Below, one piece after another: positions 1 through 9,700 of a stretch of DNA of 45,192 nt. The translations under genes and the position numbers were made by a program. Origin of the DNA: Acidobacteriota bacterium (GTDB taxonomy: Bacteria > Acidobacteriota > Polarisedimenticolia > J045); contig JALOKP010000010.1 in assembly GCA_025456425.1 (NCBI GenBank), positions 1 to 45,192 on the forward strand, given 5' to 3'. Each line of letters begins with the position of its first letter. Positions within the stretch are counted from its first letter, which is position 1. The notes under the pieces were generated by a model, which saw only the letters and a list, made by a program, of their open reading frames with translations, had not been told where the DNA came from and searched no databases.

Positions 1-1
1 G

Positions 2-25
2 TATACTCGCACGCCCGGAGCCCGC
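2..25 (+). promoter_or_regulatory. -10 box and Shine-Dalgarno of the first operon
   Basis: TATACT lies at 2-7, a good -10 match, and GGAG at 17-20 sits five bases before the GTG at 26. Any -35 box would lie outside the window. The same GTATACTC string occurs in the promoter of the PqqD/radical-SAM operon (minus strand, around 13036-13043), which supports it as a -10 form used by this genome. Confidence 0.45.
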
Positions 26-1456
26 GTGACGTCCGCTCGAACCGCCCTTCTGCTCACGATGCTCACGCTCGGCGCCGCGGCGGCGGCCGGCTGCAGCCTT
101 CTCTCGGGTCCGCCGCCGCGCCCGGTCATCCTGGTCACGGTGGACACCCTGCGGGCCGACCGGGTCGGCCTGCACGGCTTCGCCTACCCCACCCCGGCCC
201 TCGACGCCTTCGGCCGCGAGGGGGCCTGGGCCCCGACGGCGTACGCCCCCTTTCCGCGGACCACGCAATCGGTCGGGTCGATCCTGACCGGGCTGCACCC
301 GCTGCAGCACGGGGGGGACGGCCTGGGGATGCGCCTGCCGGACTCGGCCACGACCCTCGCCGAACGCTTCCGGGAGCGCGGCTACGACACCGCGGCCTTC
401 ATCACCAACATCGTCATGCAACCCGGTTTCGGGTTCGAACAGGGGTTCGACCTCTTCTCCAACCCCGAGCCGCGCTGGGTCGGCAACTCCGCCTTTCCCC
501 TGACCGGGGAGGCCATCGCCTGGCTCCGGTCGCGGCCGCGGGACGGCAAGCCCTTCTTCCTGTGGGTCCACTACCTGGACCCGCACTGGAGCTACGAGCC
601 GCGCCCCGAATACGCGCGGCTCACCGACCCCTCCGGCGCCGGGCCCGGCGACCTGGCCGCGCGCGTCGAGTCGGGCGCGGTCCCGTGGGGCCGCATGCTC
701 TTCGACGCCCCCTCGGTGCTGAGCGCCGCGGAGATCGAGCAGGCGCACCGGATGTACGACGCCGAGGTCCTGCAGACCGACGCCGCCGTTGGGCAGCTCA
801 TCACCGCGCTCAAGGGACTGGGCTACTGGGACGGCGCCGTGGTGGCCTTCGCGTCGGACCACGGCGAGAGCCTGGGCGAGCACGACTACTGGTTCGGGCA
901 TGGCGAGTACCTCTACGACACGACGCTGCACGTCCCGTTCATGCTGCGCGCTGCCGGCGCGATCCCGCCGGGCACCCGGATCGACGGCGTCGTGCAGCTC
1001 GAGGACCTGGCACCGACGGTGCTCGCGCTGGCCGGCGCGCCCGTGCCGCAGGGTCTCGACGGCGTGGATCTCTCGCCGCTGCTGCGCCAGGGCGGGACGG
1101 TCGCCTCGCCCCGCACGACGGCGGTCCACCTGACCGACCATCTGCTCGTGCGCGCCGAGAACCCGCGGCGACCGGTGTCCGGGCGCGAGGGCCGCTGGTG
1201 GGCGGTCCGCGACGGCACGCGGAAGCTGGTCCGGATCCCGTCCGCGCCGGGCGCTTCGGACGAGGAGCTGTTCGACCTGGCCGCCGACCCGGGTGAAACG
1301 CGGAATCTCGCGGCCACGCAGGCGGTCGAAGCCGAGCGCCTTCGGCGTCAACTGCAGGCCCTCTCCACGAAGCTGCTCGAAGGCGCCCCGACCGAGGACG
1401 GGATCGAGTCCCACCCCGACCCCGACCGGCTGCGCAGCCTGGGATACGCCCGATGA
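26..1456 (+). CDS. Sulfatase-family (AlkP superfamily) lipoprotein hydrolase, Thr nucleophile
   Basis: A 476-residue exported enzyme of the sulfatase/alkaline-phosphatase fold. A hydrophobic N-terminus ends in a lipobox (AAAGC, Cys23), so it is probably a membrane-anchored lipoprotein. Metal-site landmarks are VDTLRAD (Asp40) and SDHGESLGEHDYW in mid-protein. The strand that carries the formylglycine Cys/Ser in true sulfatases reads TQSVGSILTG, putting Thr80 at the nucleophile position, so a phosphatase, phosphodiesterase or phospho-headgroup transferase is more likely than a sulfatase; the substrate is unknown. It starts at GTG 26 behind GGAG. It ends RLRSLGYAR, a tail nearly shared with the AlkP-fold protein at 13104-14924. 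Its stop overlaps the next start by four bases. Confidence 0.85.
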   Translation: MTSARTALLLTMLTLGAAAAAGCSLLSGPPPRPVILVTVDTLRADRVGLHGFAYPTPALDAFGREGAWAPTAYAPFPRTTQSVGSILTGLHPLQHGGDGLGMRLPDSATTLAERFRERGYDTAAFITNIVMQPGFGFEQGFDLFSNPEPRWVGNSAFPLTGEAIAWLRSRPRDGKPFFLWVHYLDPHWSYEPRPEYARLTDPSGAGPGDLAARVESGAVPWGRMLFDAPSVLSAAEIEQAHRMYDAEVLQTDAAVGQLITALKGLGYWDGAVVAFASDHGESLGEHDYWFGHGEYLYDTTLHVPFMLRAAGAIPPGTRIDGVVQLEDLAPTVLALAGAPVPQGLDGVDLSPLLRQGGTVASPRTTAVHLTDHLLVRAENPRRPVSGREGRWWAVRDGTRKLVRIPSAPGASDEELFDLAADPGETRNLAATQAVEAERLRRQLQALSTKLLEGAPTEDGIESHPDPDRLRSLGYAR

Positions 1457-3483
1457 GCGGGGCCTGGTCGCGCTTCCGCGCCTTCGTCGAGCGGATGGAG
1501 GAGCTGCCGATCGGTCCCGGCGCGCTGGCGGCGACGCTGGCCGGGATCATCGCGGTCCGCAACGTGCTGGAGATCGTCATCGCCAAGAACCCCGTCTTCT
1601 TCGGGCTGGCCGCCTTCGTCCACTACCCGCTGGCCTACGTCGCGCCGTTCTTCGCGCTGACCCTGGTCCTCGCGCTGTGGGCCGGCGTGGCCTCGGCCCG
1701 CGTGGCGCGGCTGATGCTCATGGCGTGGCTGCTGACGCTGCTGCCGCCGATCGCCGACCTGGTCCTGCACCGCACGCACGACGCCCCGACGATCGGCTAC
1801 CTGCACGCCGATCCCTCGGAACTGGGCTGGGTCTGGGCGCACTTCTTCGACCCTACCGCGAGCTTCGTCGGGACGACGCCGGGGATCCGGATCGAGATCC
1901 TCGCCGCGGTGCTCCTGGCCTTCGTCTACATCCTGCTGCGCAGCCGGTCGTGGTGGCGGGCGCTGCTGGGTGCGCTGACGGTCTACCCCGCCTCGATGTT
2001 CTTCCTCTCGCTGCCGGTCCTGGTGCACGGGCTGTTCCGCTTCTGGAACCCGTCGCTGACCCGCACCGACCTGCTCTGGGGCGAGGCGCTGCTCAAACGC
2101 ATGGACCGCGACACGTCACCCGACTCGGTCGCGCTGATGTGGCTGGGGCTGACGATGGCCGGACTCGTCGCGGCCTGGTGGCTTTCTGAGCGCCGACCGC
2201 TGGAGCCGGCCTGGCTCCGAGGCCGCGGCGGAACGAGCGCCGCGCCGGGGATGGTGCCGCTGCTCGTCGCCTCGATGGCGGCGGGGACCCTGGTCGCGCT
2301 CTTCCTGCACCTGCCCTTGGGCCAGGCGCTGCTGGTGGCGCCGTACGACGCGCTGGCGGTGCCGGCCGCGCTGCTCTCGGTCGCGCTGCTCGCCTCCGCG
2401 GTTCTGCGCGCGGACGCCGGCGGCGCGTTCCGCGGCGCGCTGCTGGTGGTGGGGGGCGCAATCGCCGCCGGGCTGGGGCGCAGCGTCGCCGTGCCGCTGC
2501 TCGCGGCGGTGCTGCCGCTCGTGGTCCTGACCGCAGGCTGGGTCCCGCAGTGGATGCGGCGCGGGGCTGCGATCGCGGTCGGAGCCGTGACCGCGATGGC
2601 GGCCGTCGGTGCGGGGTACGCGCTGGTCGTGGGGCGCGAGGCGCTGGCACGGGTGCCGAGCGATCTGCTCGTGCTCGGGCTGTTGGCCGGGGCGGCCGCG
2701 GGCGCACTGCTCGGCGGCGGCTCACCGGCCCCCGCGTGGCGGCGCGCGCTGCTGATCGGGCTGGCGCTGGGCCTGGGCGGGCTCCTGCTCGCCGGGCCGG
2801 TGCTGGGCGGGGTCGGTCTGCTCGCCGGCGCGGCGGTCGGCGCGCTGGCCGGCTGGGCCGAGAGCGGGCTCGAACCGGCGCGGCGCGGCCTGTGGACCGG
2901 CCTGCTCGCGGGGATCGCGCTGCTCGTCGTCGCGCGCGGCGCGGTCGCCGTGCCCGCGACGACCGATCCGCTCAAGGCCGAGGCGCGTTGCGTGGCGCGG
3001 CTTCACGTTATCCGCGCCCAGGAACACGAAGAGAAGAAGGAGTGGCTCAACGCCCGGCCGCAGTACCTCGAAGCGCTCAAGTGCGACGAGAACCAGGTCG
3101 ACGCGTTACGCGGCCTGGCGCTGGGCATGCTCGCCAACGAGGAGGGCAGAACCGACCGCGCGATCGAACTGCTCGAGAAGGCGGCGAAGCTGGCCCCCGG
3201 CTCGGCGGTCGAACTGTCGAACCTGGCCTCGGCCTACATCCAGGCCGGCCGTCCGGCCGACGCGCTGCCCCTGCTGGACCGGGCCGTCACGCTCGACCCG
3301 CGCGACCCGAACGCGCTCTTCAACCGTGCCCGCGCGCTCGAGGACCTGGGGCGCAAGGCCGAGGCGATCGCGGCCTGGGAGTCTTTCCTCGCCCGGGCCA
3401 CCCCCCTGCCCGATTCCGCCGCCGACGTGCGCCAAGCCCGGCAGAGCCTGCGCGCCCTGCGCGGAGGGACCCTCCCCCGATGA
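1453..3483 (+). CDS. Polytopic membrane protein with C-terminal TPR domain
   Basis: A 676-residue protein of unknown function. Residues from about 20 to 500 hold a dozen or so hydrophobic segments rich in Leu, Ala and Val. A soluble tail of about 170 residues follows, with helical repeats of TPR type (for example LLEKAAKLAPGSAVELSNLA and LLDRAVTLDPRDPNALFNRA). The arrangement suggests a membrane platform that recruits partners by its TPRs. The ATG at 1453 overlaps the previous stop (ATGA), and its own stop overlaps the next ATG, so the three genes are probably translationally coupled. No enzyme motif was seen; a transport or envelope-assembly role would be a guess. Confidence 0.8.
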   Translation: MSGAWSRFRAFVERMEELPIGPGALAATLAGIIAVRNVLEIVIAKNPVFFGLAAFVHYPLAYVAPFFALTLVLALWAGVASARVARLMLMAWLLTLLPPIADLVLHRTHDAPTIGYLHADPSELGWVWAHFFDPTASFVGTTPGIRIEILAAVLLAFVYILLRSRSWWRALLGALTVYPASMFFLSLPVLVHGLFRFWNPSLTRTDLLWGEALLKRMDRDTSPDSVALMWLGLTMAGLVAAWWLSERRPLEPAWLRGRGGTSAAPGMVPLLVASMAAGTLVALFLHLPLGQALLVAPYDALAVPAALLSVALLASAVLRADAGGAFRGALLVVGGAIAAGLGRSVAVPLLAAVLPLVVLTAGWVPQWMRRGAAIAVGAVTAMAAVGAGYALVVGREALARVPSDLLVLGLLAGAAAGALLGGGSPAPAWRRALLIGLALGLGGLLLAGPVLGGVGLLAGAAVGALAGWAESGLEPARRGLWTGLLAGIALLVVARGAVAVPATTDPLKAEARCVARLHVIRAQEHEEKKEWLNARPQYLEALKCDENQVDALRGLALGMLANEEGRTDRAIELLEKAAKLAPGSAVELSNLASAYIQAGRPADALPLLDRAVTLDPRDPNALFNRARALEDLGRKAEAIAAWESFLARATPLPDSAADVRQARQSLRALRGGTLPR

Positions 3484-6400
3484 CCAAGCCCGCCGCGGCC
3501 CCGCGGTCCCGCTCGCTGCTCGGCCCGGTCGCGGCCGCGCTCCTGCTCTCCGGTACCGGCAGCCTGGTGATGGAGGTCTGCTGGTCCCGCCTGCTCAAGC
3601 TCGTCTTCGGCTCCACGACTCTCGCGATCAGCACGATCCTGGTCGCCTACATGCTCGGCCTGGGAATCGGGGGGCTGCTCGGCGGCCGGATCGCGCGCCG
3701 GCTGAAGAACGGGATCGCGGCCTACGGCTGGATGGAGCTCGGGATCGCCGTCTACGCGCTCGCGGTGCCGTTCGTCGTCGGGCTCTTCCCCTCGCTCAAC
3801 AGCGCGCTGCTTTCCGGGATGTCGTTCTGGCCGGCGGCGCTGATCCGCTTCGTGCTCGCGCTGGTGGTCTTCCTGATCCCGACCGTGCTGATGGGCGCCA
3901 CGCTGCCGGTGCTGGTCGCGGCGGTGACGCAGGGCTGGGACGATCTGGCCCGGCGCGTCGGGCTGCTCTACGGCATCAACACCCTGGGGGCGGTGCTCGG
4001 CACGCTCGGTGCCACCTTCCTCCTGTTTCCCGCCGTCGGCGTCTTCTGGACCAACGTGATCGGGGCCGTGATGGATGCGGCCGCGGGGCTGATCGCGCTG
4101 CTGGTGCTCGCGCCGCGCCTCGAGCGTGCCGCGGCGGAGCCTGCGCCGGCGCCGGCCACCCCGGCTCGGAAGCCGGCCCGGGCCGCCGCCCCCGCGGACG
4201 CCGGCGGCCCTGCCTCGTCCTGGCCGCGCTGGAACCTGGCGCTGCTCTCGTACGGGCTGGTCGGCTTCACCGCCCTGGCCTACGAGGTCGCCTGGACCCG
4301 GGCGCTGACGATGGTCTTCGGCTCGTCGGTCTACGCCTTCTCGGCGATGCTCTCGGCCTTCCTGATCGGGATCGCCCTGATCGGACGCCGGTTCTTCGAC
4401 CGGCTCAAGCAGCCGGTGCGGGCCTACGCGCTCGGGCTGCTGGTGCTGGGCCTGCTGTCGTTCCTGACGCTCTTCCTGCTGCGGCAGATGAACGACGTCT
4501 TCCTGCGGGTCTACGAGACCTTCGGCCTCGGCGGCCGGACGGTGGTCATCGCGTCCTTCGTGCTCTCGATCCTTGCGATGCTGGGGCCGACGCTGGTGCT
4601 CGGCGCGCTCTTCCCGCTGCTGACCCGGACCCTCTCCGCGGCCGGCCGCGAGCCGTCGGAAACGGTCGGCGACGTTTACTTCGTCAACACGCTCGGCTCC
4701 GCGACCGGGGCCTTCCTGGCCGGCTTCGTGCTGATCCCCTGGCTGGGCCTCTCGCGCACGATGACGCTCGCGGTCGCGATCAACCTGCTCTCGGCGGCAG
4801 TGGTCCTGCTCTGGCAATCGCAGTGGAAAGGTGCCGCCCGGACCGGGCTGGCGGTCGCAGCGGGCGCCGCGGGAATCGCGGTTGCGCTGATCCCACCGGT
4901 CTGGTCGCAGGAAGCGATGACGGTGGGCGCCTACTACCGGCCCCAGAACGCCTTCGACTTCGACATCGAACTCGACCCCTTCGAGGGGATCCCCGTCAAC
5001 GAGATCGCCTACTACCGCGACGGTGTCTCGGCCACGGTCTCGATCCACCGCCAGCCCGACGGGATCACGATGAAGATCAACGGTAAGCCGGATGCGTCGC
5101 TGAAGGACATGTCGACGCAGGTCCTCTCCGGCCACCTGCCGCTGCTGTTCGGCGGGCCCGTCGAGCGCGTAATGGTGATCGGATACGCCTCGGGGGTGAC
5201 CACCGGCGCCGCGTCGCTGCACCCGGTCCGGGCGATCGACATCGTCGAGATCGAGCCGGCGGTGATCGAGGCCTCTCACTTCTTCGACCCCTGGAACCAC
5301 CGGCCGCTCGAGGACCCGCGGGTGCGGGTCATCCTCGACGACGGCCGGAGCTATCTCGCCGCGACCCGCGAGAAGTACGACGTCATCATCTCGGAGCCGT
5401 CGAACCCGTTCCTGTCGGGCTGCTCGAACCTGTTCACCCGCGAGTTCTTCCACGCGGCACGACGGGCCCTCAACCCGGGCGGCCGGTTGCTGCAGTGGAT
5501 CCAGCTCTACGGGATGGACCCGCCCGGCGTGGCCTCGGTCCTCGAGGCGCTGCGCTCGGAGTTCCCGTACGCCTACGCCTTCCAGTTCCTGCGCAACGAC
5601 GGCGACCTGATGCTGCTGGCCTCGGACCGGCCGCTCACCGCGGCCGACCTGCCGCGCTGGGAGGCGCTGCCCCCCGCGGTGCGCGAGGACCTCGAGCAGT
5701 TGCGGCTGCTCGGCACCGAGGACCTCTGGTCGCTGATGCGGCTGACCTCGGACGACCTGGCCCAGGTCGCGACGCTGGCCACGCACCGCAACACCGACGA
5801 TTCGATGTACGTCGAGTTGCACGCGCCGTGGCGGATCCAGGACACGATCGACGAGAACGTCAAGCTGCTCGAGCGGTTCAACTCCGGGATCCTCCCGGTG
5901 GCCGAGGCTGGAGCGTCTCCGCTGTCGGCCGAACAGGTCGGCGCGCTGGCCTACTTCTACGCGGCCGGGCGGATCGAGCGCGGGACCGCAACCCGGCTCG
6001 TCGCCGAGGCGAAACGCCGCGGCCCGTCCGGGATGGCGCTGTGCGCCGAGGGGTTCCTGCTCGAATCGGCGCCCCAGCCCGATCCCGGGACCGCGCTGCG
6101 GATGTACGAGCAGGCGGTCCAGATGGCGCCCGACCGGGTCGAGCCGAAGATCATGCTGGCCCGCGCCCTGGTGCGCGGAGGCCGGGGAGCCGAGGCGCTG
6201 CCGCTGCTCGACACGGTTCTGGCGGCGGATCCCCGGAACGCGCTGGCGCTGGGGATGCGGATGCGCGTGAACGGCCAGGCCGGCCGCTACAGCGCCGGCT
6301 GGGCCGACGGGAAGGTGCTGGCCGGGCTGCCGGTTTCGCGCTTCGAGAAGGAGTTCGTGGGCGAGGCGGCGGTGCTGGCGATGGCCAGCGGCCAGACCGA

Positions 6401-6689
6401 GGATGGGCTGGCGCTGATGGCGGATTTCCTGAGATGGAACCCGCTCGCGCTGCGCGAATGGGAGGTCTACGAGGAGATCCTGCGTCGGAACGGCCGGACC
6501 GCGGAGGCCGACACCGCCCGCCGGAACCGCGAGGCGGCGGTTCGCAACCAGGTCCTGCTGACCCACCGCAGCGCGCGCTACGAGATGCGCTTCGGCAGCA
6601 AGGAGATCGCGAAGCAACTGCTCGAGTCGGTGGTGCAGCGCGAGCCGGACAACAAGGCGGCGCGGAAGGACCTGGAAGCGTTGCAGTAG
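3480..6689 (+). CDS. Membrane-fused spermidine-synthase-like protein with C-terminal TPRs
   Basis: A 1069-residue three-part protein. Residues 1 to about 480 are polytopic membrane sequence split by an Ala/Pro-rich linker, as in the 'fused MFS/spermidine synthase' group. Residues about 500-760 have the spermidine-synthase Rossmann fold: VMVIGYASGVTTG at the nucleotide loop, DIVEIEPAV, DDGRSYL, and SEPSNPF where true aminopropyltransferases carry their catalytic Asp pair. Polyamine synthesis is therefore doubtful. Residues about 850-1069 are TPR-like ([39 protein letters not shown]). The ATG at 3480 overlaps the upstream stop. Upstream, GGAGGG at 3463-3468 is followed by the complementary CCCTCC at 3470-3475, so translation may rely on coupling. 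Confidence 0.82.
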   Translation: MTKPAAAPRSRSLLGPVAAALLLSGTGSLVMEVCWSRLLKLVFGSTTLAISTILVAYMLGLGIGGLLGGRIARRLKNGIAAYGWMELGIAVYALAVPFVVGLFPSLNSALLSGMSFWPAALIRFVLALVVFLIPTVLMGATLPVLVAAVTQGWDDLARRVGLLYGINTLGAVLGTLGATFLLFPAVGVFWTNVIGAVMDAAAGLIALLVLAPRLERAAAEPAPAPATPARKPARAAAPADAGGPASSWPRWNLALLSYGLVGFTALAYEVAWTRALTMVFGSSVYAFSAMLSAFLIGIALIGRRFFDRLKQPVRAYALGLLVLGLLSFLTLFLLRQMNDVFLRVYETFGLGGRTVVIASFVLSILAMLGPTLVLGALFPLLTRTLSAAGREPSETVGDVYFVNTLGSATGAFLAGFVLIPWLGLSRTMTLAVAINLLSAAVVLLWQSQWKGAARTGLAVAAGAAGIAVALIPPVWSQEAMTVGAYYRPQNAFDFDIELDPFEGIPVNEIAYYRDGVSATVSIHRQPDGITMKINGKPDASLKDMSTQVLSGHLPLLFGGPVERVMVIGYASGVTTGAASLHPVRAIDIVEIEPAVIEASHFFDPWNHRPLEDPRVRVILDDGRSYLAATREKYDVIISEPSNPFLSGCSNLFTREFFHAARRALNPGGRLLQWIQLYGMDPPGVASVLEALRSEFPYAYAFQFLRNDGDLMLLASDRPLTAADLPRWEALPPAVREDLEQLRLLGTEDLWSLMRLTSDDLAQVATLATHRNTDDSMYVELHAPWRIQDTIDENVKLLERFNSGILPVAEAGASPLSAEQVGALAYFYAAGRIERGTATRLVAEAKRRGPSGMALCAEGFLLESAPQPDPGTALRMYEQAVQMAPDRVEPKIMLARALVRGGRGAEALPLLDTVLAADPRNALALGMRMRVNGQAGRYSAGWADGKVLAGLPVSRFEKEFVGEAAVLAMASGQTEDGLALMADFLRWNPLALREWEVYEEILRRNGRTAEADTARRNREAAVRNQVLLTHRSARYEMRFGSKEIAKQLLESVVQREPDNKAARKDLEALQ

Positions 6690-6727
6690 ACCGGCTGGGT
6701 CGTGCGGACCGGCGCGCAGGCCGGCCC

Positions 6728-9700
6728 CTACCAGACGGCTTCGCTGCCGTGCCAGTCTTCGGCGAGGACCTGCCAGGTGTAGTAGCTGCCCGCCGGCGTC
6801 GAGAGCGTGACCTCGACCGTCCCCCCGGCCGGCGGGATGTCCGCGATCAGCCGGTTGGCGTCACCGCAGGCGCTGCGTGGCAGGTTCGAGGCCCGCCCGT
6901 ACAGGTTGTAGCTCGCGATCTCCAGCGGGCGGCCGTCGACCGCCTGCGCCACCTCGCTCCACGCCAGCCGCAACTGGCTGGCCGACAGCCGCTGGACGCG
7001 CAGGTCCGCGATCCCGTCCGGCAGCTCGTCGCCGCCGGAAGAACGAAGACCGCCCGAGTCGACCGCGACCACCGAGTAGTACCAGCGCGGATTCGGCGCC
7101 GCGGTCCCCTGCCCGGTGTGGGTCCACTGCGCGGCAGTCGCGCCGAGCGAGGCCAGCCGGTTCCCCGGCGTGAGCGCGAAGGCCGGCCCGGCGGTCGAGC
7201 CGTAGACCTCGATCGCCGTCAGCGTCGTTCCGGTCCCCCACACCGTCTGGGACGGCGGGGTCCAGTTCAGCCGGAGATCGCTCCCCTGCCGCGTCACGCG
7301 CAGGTCGCCGATCGCGCGCGGCGGGTTGATCCCGCGCACCAGGTGGGGCACGCCGGTCAGCTCGCCCGAGTACGGTCCCGGAAGGCTGCAGTTCTCGGCC
7401 CGGACCCTCACCCAGTAGGTCTTTCCGTTCTGGAGCCCGCCGATCGCGAGGCTGCGTGCCGCGCCGCCCGCGGTGCGGAACCCCAGCGCCGCGCCGCCCG
7501 CCGTCTCGGCCCACTCCACGCGGTAGGTCACGATCTCGCTGTTCGGGTCGGGGGGAGCGTTCCAGTTCGCCAGCAACTCGCCGCCGGCCTGCGTGTCCTG
7601 CACGCCGGTGAGCGTCGGCGCGGCCGGTCCCGACGGGTTCTCCGGGATCCCCGAGCGGCAGTCGCTGCGGTCGCCGTAGCAGGTTTCGTTGAAGTTCGAC
7701 CAGCGGCTCTCGAAGCCCGCGGAGTCGAGCGCCACGACGTAGTAGAAGTACTCGCGGCAGTTCGTGAGCCCGCTGTCGGTCAGGCTGGTCGCGGTGGTCT
7801 GGCCGGCCTGCGTGTAGGGACCGCTCGGGGTCGTGGAGCGGAAGACGCGGTAGGAGGCCGCGCCGCTCACCGCCGTCCAACTGACGGTCAGCGCCCCGGT
7901 CCCGGCCCGCACGATCGAGGTGATCGCGGGGGCGGCGGGGGCCGGCACGGCGAGCCGCAGCGCGGGGTCCCCCTCCAGCACGAACGAGCGCAGGCCCGTC
8001 ACGTTGTTGAAGGTCGACAGCTCGGCCCGGATCCGCGCGTCGATTCGCGCCACGACGCGCTCCTTCTTCCGGCCGTAGATCTCGTCGTAGAACGGCGCGA
8101 TCAGCGAGTCGATCTCCGCCAGGTAGGTCAGGTGCGCGGGCGCGAAGCCGCCGACGACCCCCTTGCGCGAGGTCGTCAGCCAGTCCTCGACGAAGGTGTA
8201 CCAGCTGTCGTTCAGGCTGCCGGGGCTCGAGTCGGCCGGGAAGTGGCCGGTGATGCAGTTGGCGTGGATCTGGAACGACAGGGGCGAGTCGAGCGCGATG
8301 TCGTCGAGGTCCTCGCGCGTCCCGCCGGGATCGGTCGGCGAGGCGGTCTGGAAGATCGAGCAGCTCTTGCCCCAGCCCTTGTACTGGCCGTGGCCGACGT
8401 AGCTCAGGACGGCGGCCCCGGTGTTGACGCAGGCGTCGACGCGATTGTTCATCGGCGTGCCGCCGCCCTGGCAGTCCTCGTCGACGGCCTGCTCGTAGAC
8501 CTTCTGGCCGACGGCCGGGCCGCCGGTGAAGTACTGCGCGTGCATCGCGTCGTGGATCCCGGTGAACGTCGTCGGCGCGCCTGCCTCCATCTCCGACACC
8601 AGGCAGGCGCGGCCCGCCCAGGACGGCGGCTTGGCCCCCTGCTCGTAGGCGACGATCTTGCGGAAGACCTCTTCCGCCTCGGCCAGCGAGTGGGCCGGGA
8701 TCCGGCCGACGCCCAGGTCCGGGATCGCGTCGCTCCCGACCACGGCCGCAAACCACGTGTCGGACGGGTAATAGCCGAACTGCGAGTTCGCGGTCAGGTC
8801 GAACATCTGGGTCGGAACGAGCTGCCGCGACGGGCTGTACCCGAAGTAGTTCTTGTAGTCGCGGGTCGCATCGCCGACCAGCACCAGGAAGGCCGGCGCC
8901 GGCGACCAGTTCGCCAGCGTGTACTCGACGAAGGCGCGGATCGCGCGCGGGTCCTCGAGCCCCTCGCTGAACTCGTCGTAGACGTCGAGCAGGTCGATCA
9001 CGGCCGTCCGGCAGAGCCGCGCGGGTGCGCACTCCTGGCCCTGACGCAGCGCCACCAGCCCGCGCAGCCGCGAGCCGGCGTTCATGTCGAGCAGCGAGCG
9101 GGCCCCGATCACGACCCAGTCGGCGCCGAGCCCGGCCCCCTTGAGGCTGGAGCCCAGGGTGGTGTCGAGCGACGACGGCGGTCGGTCCTCGCGGACGCTC
9201 GCCGGGGTCCTGTAGCCGCCGCCGGCGGCGGCCGCGAAGCGGCGGGTCGCGGGGCGCCCGGAGTCGCTCTCGAGCGTGAACCCCCAGCCGCCGGCAACCG
9301 GCCCGATCTTCGTCACCACCTTTGGCGCGGCGATCGTCATCCCGGCCGCGGAGAGGGTGCCGTCGGTCACCTCCCACACCTCCGGCTGCGCTCCGAAGGC
9401 CGAGAGGCGCACCTCGCGCCGGTCGTTCGGCGCGCCGAAGGCGAGGCGGTCCGCGGCCGCGCGGTAGAGCCGGTCGTAGTCCAGCTCGATCCAGTTGACG
9501 CCGACCGTGTCGCGCGTCACCGGCTGGCCGTCGACGCTGCGCCCGAGCGGGAGCCGCACCGTGATCCGCGTCGTCGCCGCCAGCGTGGCGCTGAAGCTCA
9601 CCGCACCGCCGTCGACTCCGTGCGTGAACTCGCGGTAGCCGTCCCAGTCCTTCGTGTCGCGGACCGTCCCGTCCTGCGAGATCTCGGAACGGTGGAAGTT

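Noticed and set aside
3234..6617. 1127-codon open frame on the minus strand opposite the spermidine-synthase-like gene
   Set aside because: Its translation is a Gln/Arg/His-rich shadow typical of the antisense of a high-GC gene; the plus-strand product has coherent domains.
3480..6689. Polyamine biosynthesis enzyme
   Set aside because: The catalytic Asp positions are replaced by SEPSNPF and the domain is fused to membrane and TPR parts, so spermidine production is not supported.
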